NCBI GenBank assembly: GCA_002633005.1
Contig: NMRA01000035.1
Location: 662,863 to 726,862, forward strand
Direction of reading: 5' to 3'
Length of the DNA: 64,000 nucleotides
Source of the DNA: Phoronis australis
Taxonomy: Eukaryota > Phoronida > Phoronidae
A program made the position numbers and the translations under genes. The stretch's first letter is position 1, and every line of letters starts with the position of its first letter. Positions 30,521 through 42,994 of the stretch are shown here, piece after piece. The notes beneath the pieces are model-generated. The model had not been told where the DNA came from. It saw only the letters and a program-made list of their open reading frames with translations, and searched no databases.

Positions 30521-33500
30521 CTATGTCTCCTCTTCCGCCTCTCCATCACCACCCTCTTCTTCATTCTCCTGTTCTCCAACACCTTCTTCAGACGGTTGCT
30601 GGAATAATTGACACTTCATAAGAAAGCAAAGAAAATTTTAACTACAATACCAAATCAGCTTCGGACATTACTGACCCTAAGAAGACAAAACAGAGATCAA
30701 CTGTTCTGCAGTTTTGTTTTGAACGTCTGAATGTACTATCTAAACATTCTAACTGTATTGTGTGAAGTCTGCCCATGCATAGAAACTGAACGTGTTTAGT
30801 TTTACGGGAGAAATTATTTTCAAATATGAGGTTCCCACATGATATATTGGGAATGTAAACATGCATGGAGTGTTACAATGGGAATGAAGAAGTTCAATGA
30901 CCAAGCTCAATCCAAAAACGCCAAAACGCACGTCAGTTGGCCTTCAAACTCCCAATTTATCAACTCCATCAAGCATTGGGTCATAGTACCAGCTTATTTT
31001 CACTCTTATTGTCTTCAGCAAATGAAATGACATGCCTATCAGTTCCAACTTATCAAGAGCAATCTTCCCCTATTGCATTTTATTTGTTTATTCCAAGCTA
31101 AGAAGTCATTTAACTTTCTTATCCGAGTAAGGTACAAGGAAAAGTTAATTTTAAGTTGGTAAGAAGTCTAATTCAAATGGGTTTTTTATATTGAAAGTCA
31201 CAAACAGCACAGGTTGGCATCTAATCTATTTACTCAAGATCAAAATTGTTTTTGTCATTTTCTGTTCTACTTTTGTGCGAACTCAAGATAAATGTCTATT
31301 ATTCAATGCTCGAGTGCACCTCATTACCCCCTATCGTTAAGGCTAAAAGTTGCCGGTTTTTAATACGAAAATCGAGCTTTTGGTTTTAACCTGAGGGTCA
31401 CCAAATGTTGACTTGGACAAGAAACTCATTTGTTCATTATTTTACTCGAGCAGAGAATAATGAACACTTATCTTCATTTTGTACACCGGAATATGGCAAA
31501 ATAATTTCAAGTTTAATTTCAAAAAGAAAGATTAGATACCAGCCCTGGCTGCATTAGCACTTTAACTCCAGCTCCGTTATAATGTGCCTACCACTGGCTC
31601 TTGTTGTTTCTCTTCCTGTCCCTCTTCTTGACCTTCCACCTCACCCTCTTCCTGATCCGGTTCTTGCTCTTCAGGATGAGGTTCTTCAGGCTCCTCCTGG
31701 TCTTCGCCAATGATTGGCAGTTGAGGAACTGCCCCCGCCTCCTGTCGAGCCCTTTCTTGAGCCTCTCGAGCTAACCTGTCCCTCTCCTCCTGAGAAAATA
31801 AATGAATCGAAACGAAAATAACGAAACAAATCACATAACGTTCACAATGAAAACTAGTTATGAGCTACGGTAGCCTTGGACTCAGGCTCTATTTGCATTT
31901 GAGTCTGGTGGAAATCTTTGACATCTGGTTCTTGGTCAATCATAGTGCTCTATTTGACGACTTGCAGATTGTGTCTAGTAACCTTGGCACAACTCTAAGT
32001 AACTACGAAGTCGCCACAGTGAGTATCATAGCCGGACAATAATCTCCCGAAACTCGTTTCAAAATTTGCGGTGACTTCCAAACTTTAAATTAATGACAAA
32101 TGGTTCTTTTGCCACCCTAAGCAGTCAGCACACATTTGGTAACCTCTAATTGTCGCATTTGGTGACTGCATCAAGCTAAGCGTCAAGCCCTACATCAGTT
32201 CTTATCCCACTCACCTTTCTCTTCCTCTCAGCTTCCAATCTTTCTAACTCTTCCCGTTCTGCCTTCATCTTGGCGAGCCTCTCCTGTTCCTCCGCCCATG
32301 CCACCTTCTCTATATCCAGCTGTTTGGCCTCTTCATCAGCCTATATAATGACAGTAACAGATGACAGACACGCAGTACAGCCTGGCCAACAAGACTCAAC
32401 AATACCAGCAAAGATGTCTTGAACACTTCTCAGGTTGAGCTACTAACTCCATGTACTGTTCTCTTGTGCAAAACAAATAAAATTGATTATGTTGCGGATT
32501 CAATCTCAGAAAATAATCACATAAGAATAAACAAGAGCAACGAAAAGCATTGAAATGTGCCAACAACTGCACTGTAAATGGTATGTCTCTAAGTGTGTTT
32601 ATTAGTGTAATAAAAATGGTCACTAGGTGGCAAAGAATGTGTAAAACCTGTTCAAATATGGTAAATGTAAAAACTAAATTGTCACAAGGGGGCACAGCAG
32701 TAGCCAAATCCATCCAAAAGTCAACATCATTTACTGTTACGTTCATAGAGAGAAACCCAATTGCCAATTTCACAAAGATCCCACAAGGGTTATGGTCATA
32801 CAGTGGCGGACATGAAAAACAAAATTAACGCTAGTGAGTACCACAATAATCTGAAGTGGTCTTCTCAGCAGAATCACAAATGCCAATTTTCACAATCCTT
32901 TGAGCAGTTTGGCAGACAGACGACAAAAAAACTCATAAATGCTACGGTGGCCACTAGGTGGCACAGAACATGGAAAGGCGCAGTTGTCTCCTTAATGGAA
33001 ACCCATTTACCAAATGTAATAAAATTACATCAAGGAACTCTGAACATACACACGCGAACATAAAAAGAGTGCAGGTGGTCTGATTTTATTGAGGAGCCAC
33101 ACAGTGCGGCTCATAACACCTGAGAGAATATTACAAGAGCCTTGTTATCGATGGTGAAAGACGTTTTGAAGTTTGTACTTTTTAAGAAAATAGACAGACT
33201 TTTCATTTGTTGTTAGGCACTGTATGTTGAAGGCATGTGATGGTACCATATGGGAGCTTGAGCCTTCATCTGAGATAGGTTAGACAAGACTCTACCACAT
33301 AAGACAAAACAATACATTGGATTTTTGTTGTCAACTAAGAGTAACAGCAAGTTGTTTTAAACGGGTTTTTTAAGTAAATTTCTCAAACGTGAAGCAATCA
33401 TTAATGAAGCTGATTTGAGAAAAAATGGTGTCCTCCGAGGAAATGTATTATAACAGCCAACAACTAAAATCGGCTTCTACCAGGCATTAAATGTAGAAGA

Positions 33501-33663
33501 AGAAAACACAACGTACCTTTTCTGCCCGTTCCCTGTTCTCAACATATTTGTACAACCAGTGTGCCATGTACTCTATAGGATCATAAGGCCTTTTCTCTGC
33601 AACCTCGGCTAAACAGTCAGTGAGACACACACCAAGGCTTTTCTTCAAATATTCTGAATCCAT
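30521..33663 (-). CDS. DYDC: DPY30-domain protein, DYDC type, complete
   Basis: Minus-strand exons are 33517-33663, 32215-32340, 31592-31789 and 30521-30598, all phase 0 and GT-AG, encoding 182 aa. This is close to my recollection of human DYDC1 length. The N-terminus [20 protein letters not shown] followed by [20 protein letters not shown] is a Dpy-30 dimerisation helix pair with its DPIEY motif. Exon 2 is a charged probable coiled coil ([19 protein letters not shown]). The C-terminal half is Glu/Gln/Pro-rich and ends EAEEET. DPY30 domains dock amphipathic helices in histone methyltransferase complexes and in radial spokes; DYDC proteins are linked to sperm and acrosome biology. An acceptor (TTCAG) about 15 bases before the ATG implies an upstream non-coding exon. 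The neighbour at 36281 is a sperm axoneme family member in divergent orientation. Confidence 0.88.
32529..33068 (-). repeat. Interspersed repeat family R1, copy C, in DYDC intron 1
   Basis: Read on the minus strand it ends with the family terminus (GTTGCTCTTGTT) and carries the CCACCTAGTGGCCA and CCCCTTGTGACA modules. The palindromic 5' end is missing, so it is a truncated copy of about 540 bp. Confidence 0.7.
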
Positions 33664-34286
33664 CTTTTGCCTTTTTCTGAAGAGTATCATAAGGGTAAAT
33701 ATTGGAGTTAAAACTCATTTATCAGACTAAGAGACAATTCACTACACACAATTCACAAAGCGGACATTTGATTCTTCTGCTGTCTCTGTGTCTTTTGAAA
33801 ATGTCAAGTGGGAGATATCCTTAGAGCTTCCTAAGTTTAAAAATGAGACATCTGTTGTAATAGCTGAGATTATCCGACCCGGGAATCGAACCAGCGACCC
33901 TGATAAAACCAGCGACCATGCAACCATTCAATTAATAGGCAATCCCCCTTAGCTAGAGGCTAACAGAGACTGATATGATAAATCGGAAGCACATCTACAA
34001 CATAACTCTGTCTTTGTCATGTACCGTAATATCAGAGTAAATTTTCATGCAAGTTTCCTTTCAGTTTTACACTATTAATGCCAATAGCTGAAAAACTGGG
34101 AACAATGGATAGTCGAACCTCGCTACAATGTTCATCAAGAGATCTTCGAAATTTGTTTGTAATAGTTCATTGAAACCAGAGTAGACTTACGCACTGACAT
34201 AACGTAAACACTGGTAAGTAGTAAAATCAGGACTTGCATGAATTGAAAATGAAAGTTTGTACGATCGCGTTGCATGTTGTAATCGC

Positions 34287-34959
34287 AGGCGTCCTTAGCT
34301 TCTGATCATCCCCAATACACTACATATAATACTACAAGGTATGACACTCTGGACTAGAAATTCCACGGATGCTTCGATTCAGCCGTCCATATCAAAAACA
34401 TAACTCAATAAATTTACACATAACAGGGGTTCAACAAACCATGAGAAATTGTTCTTTCTTCTAATACCATTCATGGTGTCCTGCTCCAACGAGTTCGCAA
34501 GAAATTCGCAGTCAAAGCACAAAAATATTCCCAAAAAGCCCAAACACACTTCGTACTTTGACAGTTCGAGGTCAAGGACGGTACGGAAATTGACGGTTTG
34601 TCGCGTAAAGTTACCATGTCGATAACCCTGTCCATCCGTAATTCATCAGTAATTCCGTTCCGTCCTTGACCATGAACCGACAAAGTGCGAGGTGTTTTGA
34701 GGTTTTTGGGGAACATTTTTGTGCTTTGATTGCAAATTTTTTGTGAACTCACTGGATCAGGACACCGTGAATGGTATTATAAGAAAGAACATTGGTCATG
34801 GTTTGTTGAACCCCTGTTTCGTGTAAATTTATTGAGTTAAAATGTGTTTGATGTGGACGGCTGAACCGAAGCACCAGGGAAATTTCTAGTCCCGAGTGTC
34901 ATACCTTGTAGTATTATATGTAGACGTATTGGGGACGCAATCAGAAGCTGAGGACGCCT
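34287..34959. mobile_element. Foldback element with 300-bp inverted arms
   Basis: The left arm 34287-34591 (starting AGGCGTCCTTAGCTTCTGAT) is matched in inverse by the right arm 34651-34959 (ending ATCAGAAGCTGAGGACGCC, with small gaps). A spacer of about 59 bases lies between. Arms agree over most of their length with scattered substitutions and short indels. No transposase is present. It sits between the divergent DYDC and SPMIP2-like genes. A transcript across it would fold into a long hairpin. Confidence 0.85.
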
Positions 34960-34970
34960 TAGCCTTAGTA

Positions 34971-34998
34971 CAAAGCTGTATATAAATATACAGCTTTG
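34971..34998. repeat. 28-nt perfect palindrome
   Basis: CAAAGCTGTATAT, two A, then ATATACAGCTTTG: 13-base arms around AA. It lies 12 bases beyond the foldback element and could be cruciform-forming or a transposon relic. Confidence 0.8.
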
Positions 34999-36280
34999 CA
35001 CCGATGCCGGTAAAAAAGTGTTAAGATAAAATCTGACACAAAGTTAGTGTCATTAAAAACTACAGCCTTCTTTGAGTAAATTAAATTATTTAACGGTGTT
35101 GGCAAAAATGGCGTTCTACCGTTATTCTGCTGCTAAAGTTGTGGAGTGATCTTTAGTGACGGCTTTCGGTGCCATGAAATTTTGCGTCGCCTATTGGCCA
35201 GTTTCTTTTTTCACCGATTTTTCAATCAACTGTTGTTCTTTCACAAGATTGCTTTCACATCACAAGAAACTACAAGAACTGGTTTCACTTCATTAAAAGT
35301 TTTTAGAAATTTGGTACCGAAATTTTGTTACTGCCAAGCTATCATCATCTCCCGAGAGATGTCGCAAAAATTTAGGAAATGGCACTTACGTGTGACACGA
35401 GCGTACTGTTTTCAAAACGAAGAAATACTTATCATTGTTAGAAAAGGCAGAGAGTTACGCAAGAAAATCGCGTTTATTGCATTGTTTTTCACTTAAACGG
35501 CTGTAATGGGCAAGGTGAGTGTCGGTTAACTCCCAGATTTTGCATGCACACCGTCCGGTCTTTAGCTTTACATGTTGATACAAGTTTCACGGCGCGGTGA
35601 CGAGCAGAACTACACTGTCTGCGTGCAATTTCGGGGTCTACGGAAGAAATACACGCAGTGGGACCTAGCTGTATTTTGACGACAGCCTTCATGCAGCTAG
35701 CTGGATGGCTAAGGCCGCTAAGGACGCCTGTGCCTGTGGCTGTGGTTGTAATTAGGTTGGACTTTTTCCAATACTTTTCCACCCTCAAAAAATTGTGACA
35801 TTCATTCCGCAGTTGGGAAAATGTCTCCAGATCAAGAGAAAATTGTTGTGTCAATGAGAATTTTTCGGAATTTGACTTCCAATGCCAGGCTGTGCTTCTT
35901 CCGTCTGCCGACGGATCAGGAAAAGCGTGACTAAACTAATTTGATCACAAAAGACACAAACAAATGCTTTCCGATTTACTTAATAAGTGTTTACATAAAA
36001 ACAACAAATGCATCGTAGACCACTGATGAACAAACGAAGCTTGTTTTTATTACAAAATTGCCTTACCAAGCAGAAATTCCGACTTGAAAACCCTTTTCAG
36101 CTTCTTTTGTTGCTATGAGATTCACTACGCAGCTTCCTGTGCGCAAGTGTACAATCAGGGCCAGAGACTCGTTTTCATAACCCCTGGTGACAGCGTGGGG
36201 TTGCTATGAATTGAACAGCTGTACCGCGGTAGACCAGTTACCTATTTGCTTATTGTCTGGGTGTACCTTGAACAGTGAAG

Positions 36281-39200
36281 ATGGCTACTGCTGCGGTGCA
36301 GCCGTTGCCTGATGTATACAGTAGGAGAAATTCAACGCTGTCCTCGTCTACTGAAAAAACTAACACAACTTGGAGATATGACGTTTTTGGACACCCACGG
36401 ATTCCAAAAGGCGCTATGGTCTACACAGGTAATATATTAATAAAATTAATAGTACTTATTATGCCTACACTTATATACATGAAAGATACGAACTAATGAA
36501 GGTATAAAAGATGTTTCACTTGTGTTGTGTCATTTTATGAAAGTCGTTTCGGCATGATTATGAGTAGGCCCCTATAAGAAATTAAATGCGTTCAGAGATT
36601 ATTAAACAGAGTCGCAGTCACTGACGTTTTATATCAAGTTAAATTGCCGGTGTCTTTGTCGTTTAGCTATATTTCACTTGAGGACAGACACAACAAATTA
36701 ACTTGAGTTATAAGTTGTCTCGAAGAACGTGAAACAGTTGTGAAGGAATAACTCATATTGGAGTCACCGTGACTATAGATGTCATCATTCGTGTCTGAAT
36801 TACATTTTTTATTCCAACAGTTCTCAAAAATAAGATACCGGTACCTTCATTTCAGAGTAAGCGCAATTTTTATCTAACATTGGATAGAGTTTAAAAGCCT
36901 GAGGAGTAACGCACGGCCCGAACGCGAAATTATTCGATTCACTGTTCAATATTTATTCTGTGTTTCATTTCCAAGGTTCATTAACACAGATATCTCGCCT
37001 TACATCCCCTCAGCATTGTTGCCAAAGGGAACCAAACCACACGTTCGACAGTGAGAAAACAAACGAATCGATTTGACCGTATTTGACGATTGTTTGACTA
37101 TGTTAGTGTTGTCATTACCCCAACAGTATGTGGAGATTGCTAATCGTGATTGGTTAGACATATATTGATCGCGTGTCATGTTTGATTTGGGACAAATCCG
37201 GTAGCATCAGACATCAAAGTTCATTCACATAATAGAAAAAATCGTATGACGAATGCCTCTAATTCGCGGGCGTCAGTGCATGAACCCCGAAGCACCACTC
37301 TGAATTAGTATGGTCTCGCGGGAATGATTTCTATTCATTAGCGTGAATTCAACTCCTAGTTCAAAATCATCGCTTACAATCAGAAGACCTGTTGACCAGC
37401 TCCGTGAAAGCATTGCGGGAATTCGCGCGTGAACATGTCCCGCAGACGTCACAGTACCGAGAGTGTATTGGGGCGGATGATAGTTTAAGCCAGTGTTATG
37501 CCTACCTAATCTAAAGCATACAAACAACGGTTAAAACACGTTTAGGTTTGATCTAGGGTTTATTAAGCATGTCTAGAGTGGCCTTTGACATTTGCTTACG
37601 CTCGATCTGTAATTTGTGTATTCAAGGCCATTGTGAATGTTATCTCGGCAAATACAATTTGCAAACTGAACGCGGCAACGAAGATGTTGTCAAACAAGTA
37701 TTGCGGCGAATGCCTCCTTAGCGATGAACAGAATGTTTGAACAGCGTTTTCCCTACATGGTTGGTGTTACAACATTGAGAAATTCTGTGCCATGTTTGAA
37801 AATTGGGCCGTGTTTTAAAAAACCTTAAACCATGTGGAAATACTGAACTTTTTCTGCGAGAGAAGACACGTGTTCATGCGGCAATTTGAATCATCTTTGG
37901 AATTTTTTGCGAGGACAACTCTGGCTTGCTAATAATTGTTGGCTGTTGGAATTCTGTCTTCATAAAGTGTTACTCTGTAGCCAAATAAAATTCATAGAGA
38001 AATCCCTCTTTGTGGCTGACGAAAAGAAAAAACATTACCTGTGGTAACGTCGTTATGATTCGTTCAATAGGCTCACTAAAGTGTATACTTGCGAATTTAC
38101 ACTTTGTCTAGCGATTATAATGTAACGGGGGCAGAATTGCAGACTTATCGGAATCAGTTTTATCAATGAAGTCGTCTGGTCTTTATCGATATCCGAGACA
38201 ATAATGACATTCACTCGATTTCTGCTTGTTATTTATTCTTTCCTGTTTTAATGGAGACTAGAATTGAAAAAGCTATGTCTAGCTTGTTCTCATCGGGTTT
38301 AGGTTTATTCACGTTGATCCGCAGATTACAAGATATTGGGTGTATGGAATTCCCTCTCAACGTGTTGTTCAAATATTTCCCAAGTGCTTTTGGAAATGAT
38401 AATAACCTTGACCACAGAGTTTGACGGTATGAACGTGTCAGCTTCTACGTGTAATTTATAATTATGCCATGCTTGGTGTGGTACACTCAATGAAAGATCA
38501 TGAATTGTCAACCCCAGAGGGAAATAGATAACCCTTCCGACAACAGGTCTTCTGCAGTGAGTTATTATTTTTTAAGTGTTATTTTATTTTTTCCATGAAT
38601 TTATTCAATGAATATAAGTACAAACAAAACAGTACTTCTCAAAACTCGAGTTAAATCATCTCACGTTCCACGGATTTCTCGGCCGAATTCATTCAATGTC
38701 GAGCGTGTACGATATTATCTTAAAAGTACCTGACGAATGTCTGAGTTTATGGTCCTTGTTTCCAAACAATAAAACAATTAAGCTATTGAATATATGGCAT
38801 TTGTCGGTTTTATATGGTTTTATTAGCAGACAGCACCGTTTGCCTTTCACACGGTCCATATTATACACAATTATATGTTTTATTTATTCTCGTCTGAGTA
38901 GACGCTATTCAAACAAGCTTTATTATTAATGAATTTAGCGAAAGAGTGCATTGTATTCTACTGTGCACGTAAAGTGACTACTTCTAGAGTGGCTGTTGGT
39001 ATTTCTCCTCCGCTAATTTGGCCGCGCTTGACTGTGGACGTTGTAAGCCCAGCCCAGAAATCGCGTGTGATCGCACAGTATTGGTGCCCGCAGGGAAACA
39101 AGACGTCACTTAACTGTTATTAAACATAAAAGTCGTCAGTACGAATTTGAAGAAGGAGTTTCGTTGAAAGAATCTTGTGTCTACGTTTGAGGTTATAAGG

Positions 39201-42200
39201 TGCCAAATAAAGAAATTGGGATTGTTAATCAAGTCCTAATATTCACTGCGACTGACTCGTTCACTTTGTCACCCTTTTTTCGTATATGTAACCGTCATTG
39301 TCAGAGCGTTACATAATACTTTTAAGTGCGACTACACGTATTACTGTGTGTTTTGAACATGAATGCAACAACTTATACGATCAAATTTTGAAATTAAAAC
39401 CTTGTTTGTAAGTCAAATCGACCTTAGAAGTTCTGCTTTATAAATGAAGGGCCGTTAAAATATCCAAATATGGCTAACAGTAACTTAACAACGTCATATC
39501 TTAAAAATGGATAAAGGACTTATATGAGATTTTCAGATATGTTTTATGCACTGTTCCACAAATCGCTTTTGGAATTATTTTCAAATGTTTGCACGAGGGG
39601 CTATGAAAAAGCAGGACTTTAATCATTTGTGAGAAAATTTGTATAAAATGAAACTTAAATTTAAAAGGATACTAAACTATGTTTTGATGATTTCCACAAA
39701 ATTCTTGTTCTGTCTCTTGGTAATGCATCACTCATGGTGTCAATCTTCCTAGTTCAAGACAGGAATCCACTAAAAACTCCTTATCCCTATGTCACAGATT
39801 AAACATTGTGGTCCTTGGTGAGTGTTCTTTTTCCATAGTTGCCGTTCAATTTCTTAAAAGCGTAGGTCACGCTTGCCCGTTTACCAGACTTTGAAAGGAG
39901 TTTTCAATTTTCTTCTCCCAACCTTTTAGGGTTATCGAGGGTTACAAAGCGTTATTTTGTTTCAGATAACTGAATGAGAGGGAAGTATTAGTATCTGTTA
40001 ATAGACCAAATCCGGGTTTGGTATCCTTTTAACAAACTGTAACAGCGTTTTTGAGATTTCTTCTTAAAATTGAATCGAATGAAAGTTGGACTTGTTATTG
40101 ATACCGTTGTTTTGCTATGAATATACATCTCGTTTTTGCTACATTTTACTGCAAGGAAATGTCAATTCTGCCTTCGGAAAATATACACTTTTACTGAGTT
40201 AATTTTTTAAGGATTATATTTGACTAAATGCAGACTTGTTGATAAAGTCCTACATAACCGTATAAACAGGTAAATATCGTCGATGACGTCATGAACACAA
40301 TCTATATTTGTGATAACGCAACCACCAACACCCATTGAGTATCAGTATGTTAGATTTGAATACAAAACATTTACGGGTCGAAAATCTCTTCACTTTACTG
40401 AACAGTCATCTGCGGGACATTCTGTCACAAGCCGGACAATATTATCTAAGCACGATAATAAAAGAACGCATTGACGTCAATGGCTGTCGATATTACAATA
40501 GGGCTCATCAACCGATGTCCATTTTCGCATGAATATAACACTCAGCGTTCATGATCTCAGTCATAAGTAAAACGGTCTTTGATGCCCAAAGGACATGTCA
40601 CTAGTGAACTTAACTTGTTGAATACACGCTGTTGAGAAGCTGAATCCCACTGCGAAGCTTTGACAAGTTGCGCTCATCACAAATATGAAGTTGTTTGATT
40701 CAAAAGTAGATTAGGAGACTACATTGACCCCACGTTGAGTAAATTTTCCAATTTTCATGGCAGATGTTTAACATTATTGTATCTGTTCAAATCATGCTGG
40801 CAAGAAAATAAGCATTATCTTCGCTACTACAATTTAAATAACCGATTTACCCTCAAGAGACGATACCTTGCAGCACGCTTGACCGCATTCTATGGGAGAA
40901 CTCCGCCCACCCCCAACCGCCGGGTCCATTTGGTCCTATGTTAGTGCGTGACCGTTTAATGACGAACGTGATGTGGCAAAGAAATGTTCACTATGCAGTC
41001 GGTCGCTGTTCGTCGTGTTGCCATGACTTTTCGCTGTTAATTCTCGGAGATGATTTTCTCCTTTTGGCCTGATGACTCATCTTGTCTAGGAATTAAGTGT
41101 TGCGTGTGCTTGAATTGTTTTTTGATATACGAGATTTTCAATGGTTGTAAGGTTTAGTTGTAATACTTAGGCCAATAACTGATGTACCACATTAAGGTTA
41201 TGTCAAGTTTGCGTTTATAGCTAAATAACTACAAAACAACATATTTTATTCCAGTAAGAGTATATCATCTGAAAGTCGAAAGCCTGTAACATGTGATTGC
41301 GACTGGCGTTTAAGGTTATTTGGGTCGCGTGAGCATGCATTTTAAGTAAAATTTAACAAAAATAAAGATATTTGATAGCAAAACAACGGCATCGGTAAAA
41401 TGACTGTATTTCGTTTGATATAAAAGCTCAAGATGAAATCTTAAGAACGCTGTACATTTTTCTAAAATATCATTTTGTTTTGGTTTCGTGCAACTTTTAC
41501 CGGATTTTTTTTTCATAACCTCTCGTGCAACAGTGAATTTTTTAAAATAAAATTCTATCGGGGTTTTACCAAACTTGTGCATGAAATATAGTTTCTGGAA
41601 GTTTCATGTGAATCCGATCTGCTATTTCTAAGATATGTAATTCCGAAGTTAGTCAAATTTAGACAATTTTCTGAGGTCCTACACAACCTTGAAATGCAAT
41701 TTACTCGTTTTCTATTTAAGATATGGTTAGATGAATGTTGTCTCGCCTGAAACCTACATGTCTAAATCAAAGCTGACAACTGAGGTTTATAAAACACGCA
41801 CTCTTTGTTTAGGTCCAGACAACCTTAGCGAATTTCATCGAATGACAGTCGACGCTGAGCACCGTTACGTGGGGATAGGTACATTCTCCAAAGAGCACAC
41901 GTCAGAACTAGATTACCTATGGCGGCCGGCCCCTAGGGCAACGTTCCCTAGACCTAAGTCAGTTTCTCCAGGTGCTATTGGATGGGGCGTAACCATGGGT
42001 ATTCATGATAGACGCGCTGCAACAACCGGTGCTCAAATAGTGGTACGTATACGTCGTTTGATTGCCATAAAAGAGCTTTGTTGGATATTGGCCAACACTC
42101 GCGTCGTTTTCACCCTGTGCTGGGGAACAATATGTGCTCACGTGCAGTTTGAATAGACTTCTTTGATACTATTAGCGCAAAATCGAAATTCAAACGAAGT

Positions 42201-42994
42201 TGCAGTTGATGTTATTCAAATTCGTTTTTCCGCGCAATTAAAATTAATTGTGGTATGCGTGAATGTTTTCTTGTGACCCGGAAATTGTCGGTGTACACAC
42301 TCTCTGAATTTCATTCGTCAAACAAATTTGCATCAACTTGTTCATTTGCTGATTATCTCGGTGCAGAAATTTATTTAATTTTAATTTCAAAATGCATTCT
42401 GATTTACAGTAAATTGGCAATGGTTGTTGCAAAGGTTATTATAAACGTTGATTTTCCATTTCAGCTTGGACCATTTAGACAAGAAGTCGAGCAGAGAGCT
42501 ACACACAGATTTCAAAATGCTTGGTACGTATAAACATGATGTCAAGACAGCTTCCTTGTTTCTAAATGTTTTTGCATTCGCGTAACAAACGTAGACCTCT
42601 ACGATTTCCAAAAAAAAATAAATGCAAAAGAAAGAATGAAATGGTTAATAACTATCCACCTTTCTTAACTTAGTTACTTTTGCAAGGAGTTTTAGTTAAC
42701 TTAAAAATTGTTTTCTTTATTGACAGGTATCCCGGTCCAAATGAACATTTTGTCGATAATTCCGGTTACGGCCGGGTGCTCAATGTTTACCAGTCACGCG
42801 CTCAATCTGCTCCCGTGCCGCCAACTGAGGCTCGCATTAATTCCTTCAACAGGCGGACACCATCCGCCACGGCCCTCCACTCAGTCGGGGCTTCCGGCGG
42901 TCAACGGAGTCGGACAAATAGCATATCGAGTCATTCAAGTAGGCACACGGGATCGTCGTTTCGAAGTGGTTCCACAACTATCAAATACACGTAG
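36281..42994 (+). CDS. SPMIP2: Sperm microtubule inner protein 2-like (C4orf45 family), complete
   Basis: Exons 36281-36428, 41813-42042, 42465-42523 and 42727-42994 join through phase 1, 0 and 2 GT-AG introns to give 234 aa. The family signature as I recall it is present: MVYTGPD at the exon 1/2 join, LDYLWRPAP, GAIGWGV in exon 2, and THRFQNAWYPGP across the exon 3/4 join. Members lie inside sperm axonemal doublet microtubules. The C-terminal 70 residues are Ser/Arg/Thr-rich and probably disordered, longer than I expect for the vertebrate protein. Start: the ATG at 36281 (GTGAAGATGGCTACT) is the first good one, and no upstream in-frame ATG was seen. Intron 1 is 5.4 kb. The gene is divergent from DYDC, another sperm/cilium family. 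The family assignment comes from motif memory, not alignment. Confidence 0.75.
36429..41812 (+). other. Intron 1 of the SPMIP2-like gene, 5.4 kb
   Basis: No nested gene is convincing. The part from 41410 to 41700 (GATATAAAAGCTCAAGAT...TTCATGTGAATCCGATC) is a diverged match, in the same orientation, to 54455-54740 in an annexin intron (repeat family R5). Confidence 0.6.

Noticed and set aside
33840-33960. B-box-like GGTTCGATTCC on the minus strand upstream of DYDC, with GGTCGCTGGTT repeated twice
   Set aside because: No cloverleaf could be folded and no clear A box; probably tRNA-derived debris, too weak to list as a feature.
34606-34626. GTTACCATGTCGATAAC as an RFX X-box for the sperm gene pair
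   Set aside because: The spacer is longer than X-boxes allow and the site lies in the loop of the foldback element.
35108-35149. Short frame MAFYRYSAAKVVE
   Set aside because: Stops after 13 codons without a convincing donor. May be a leader of an unannotated transcript but cannot be supported.
35506-35520. ATGGGCAAG followed by GTGAGT on the plus strand, like the tiny first exon of some ribosomal protein genes
   Set aside because: No following exon of a ribosomal protein could be found on this strand before the SPMIP2-like gene.
35489-35854. 121-residue open frame on the minus strand between DYDC and the SPMIP2-like gene
   Set aside because: No family resemblance, no splice context and no leader features. 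It is the longest of several chance frames in this spacer.
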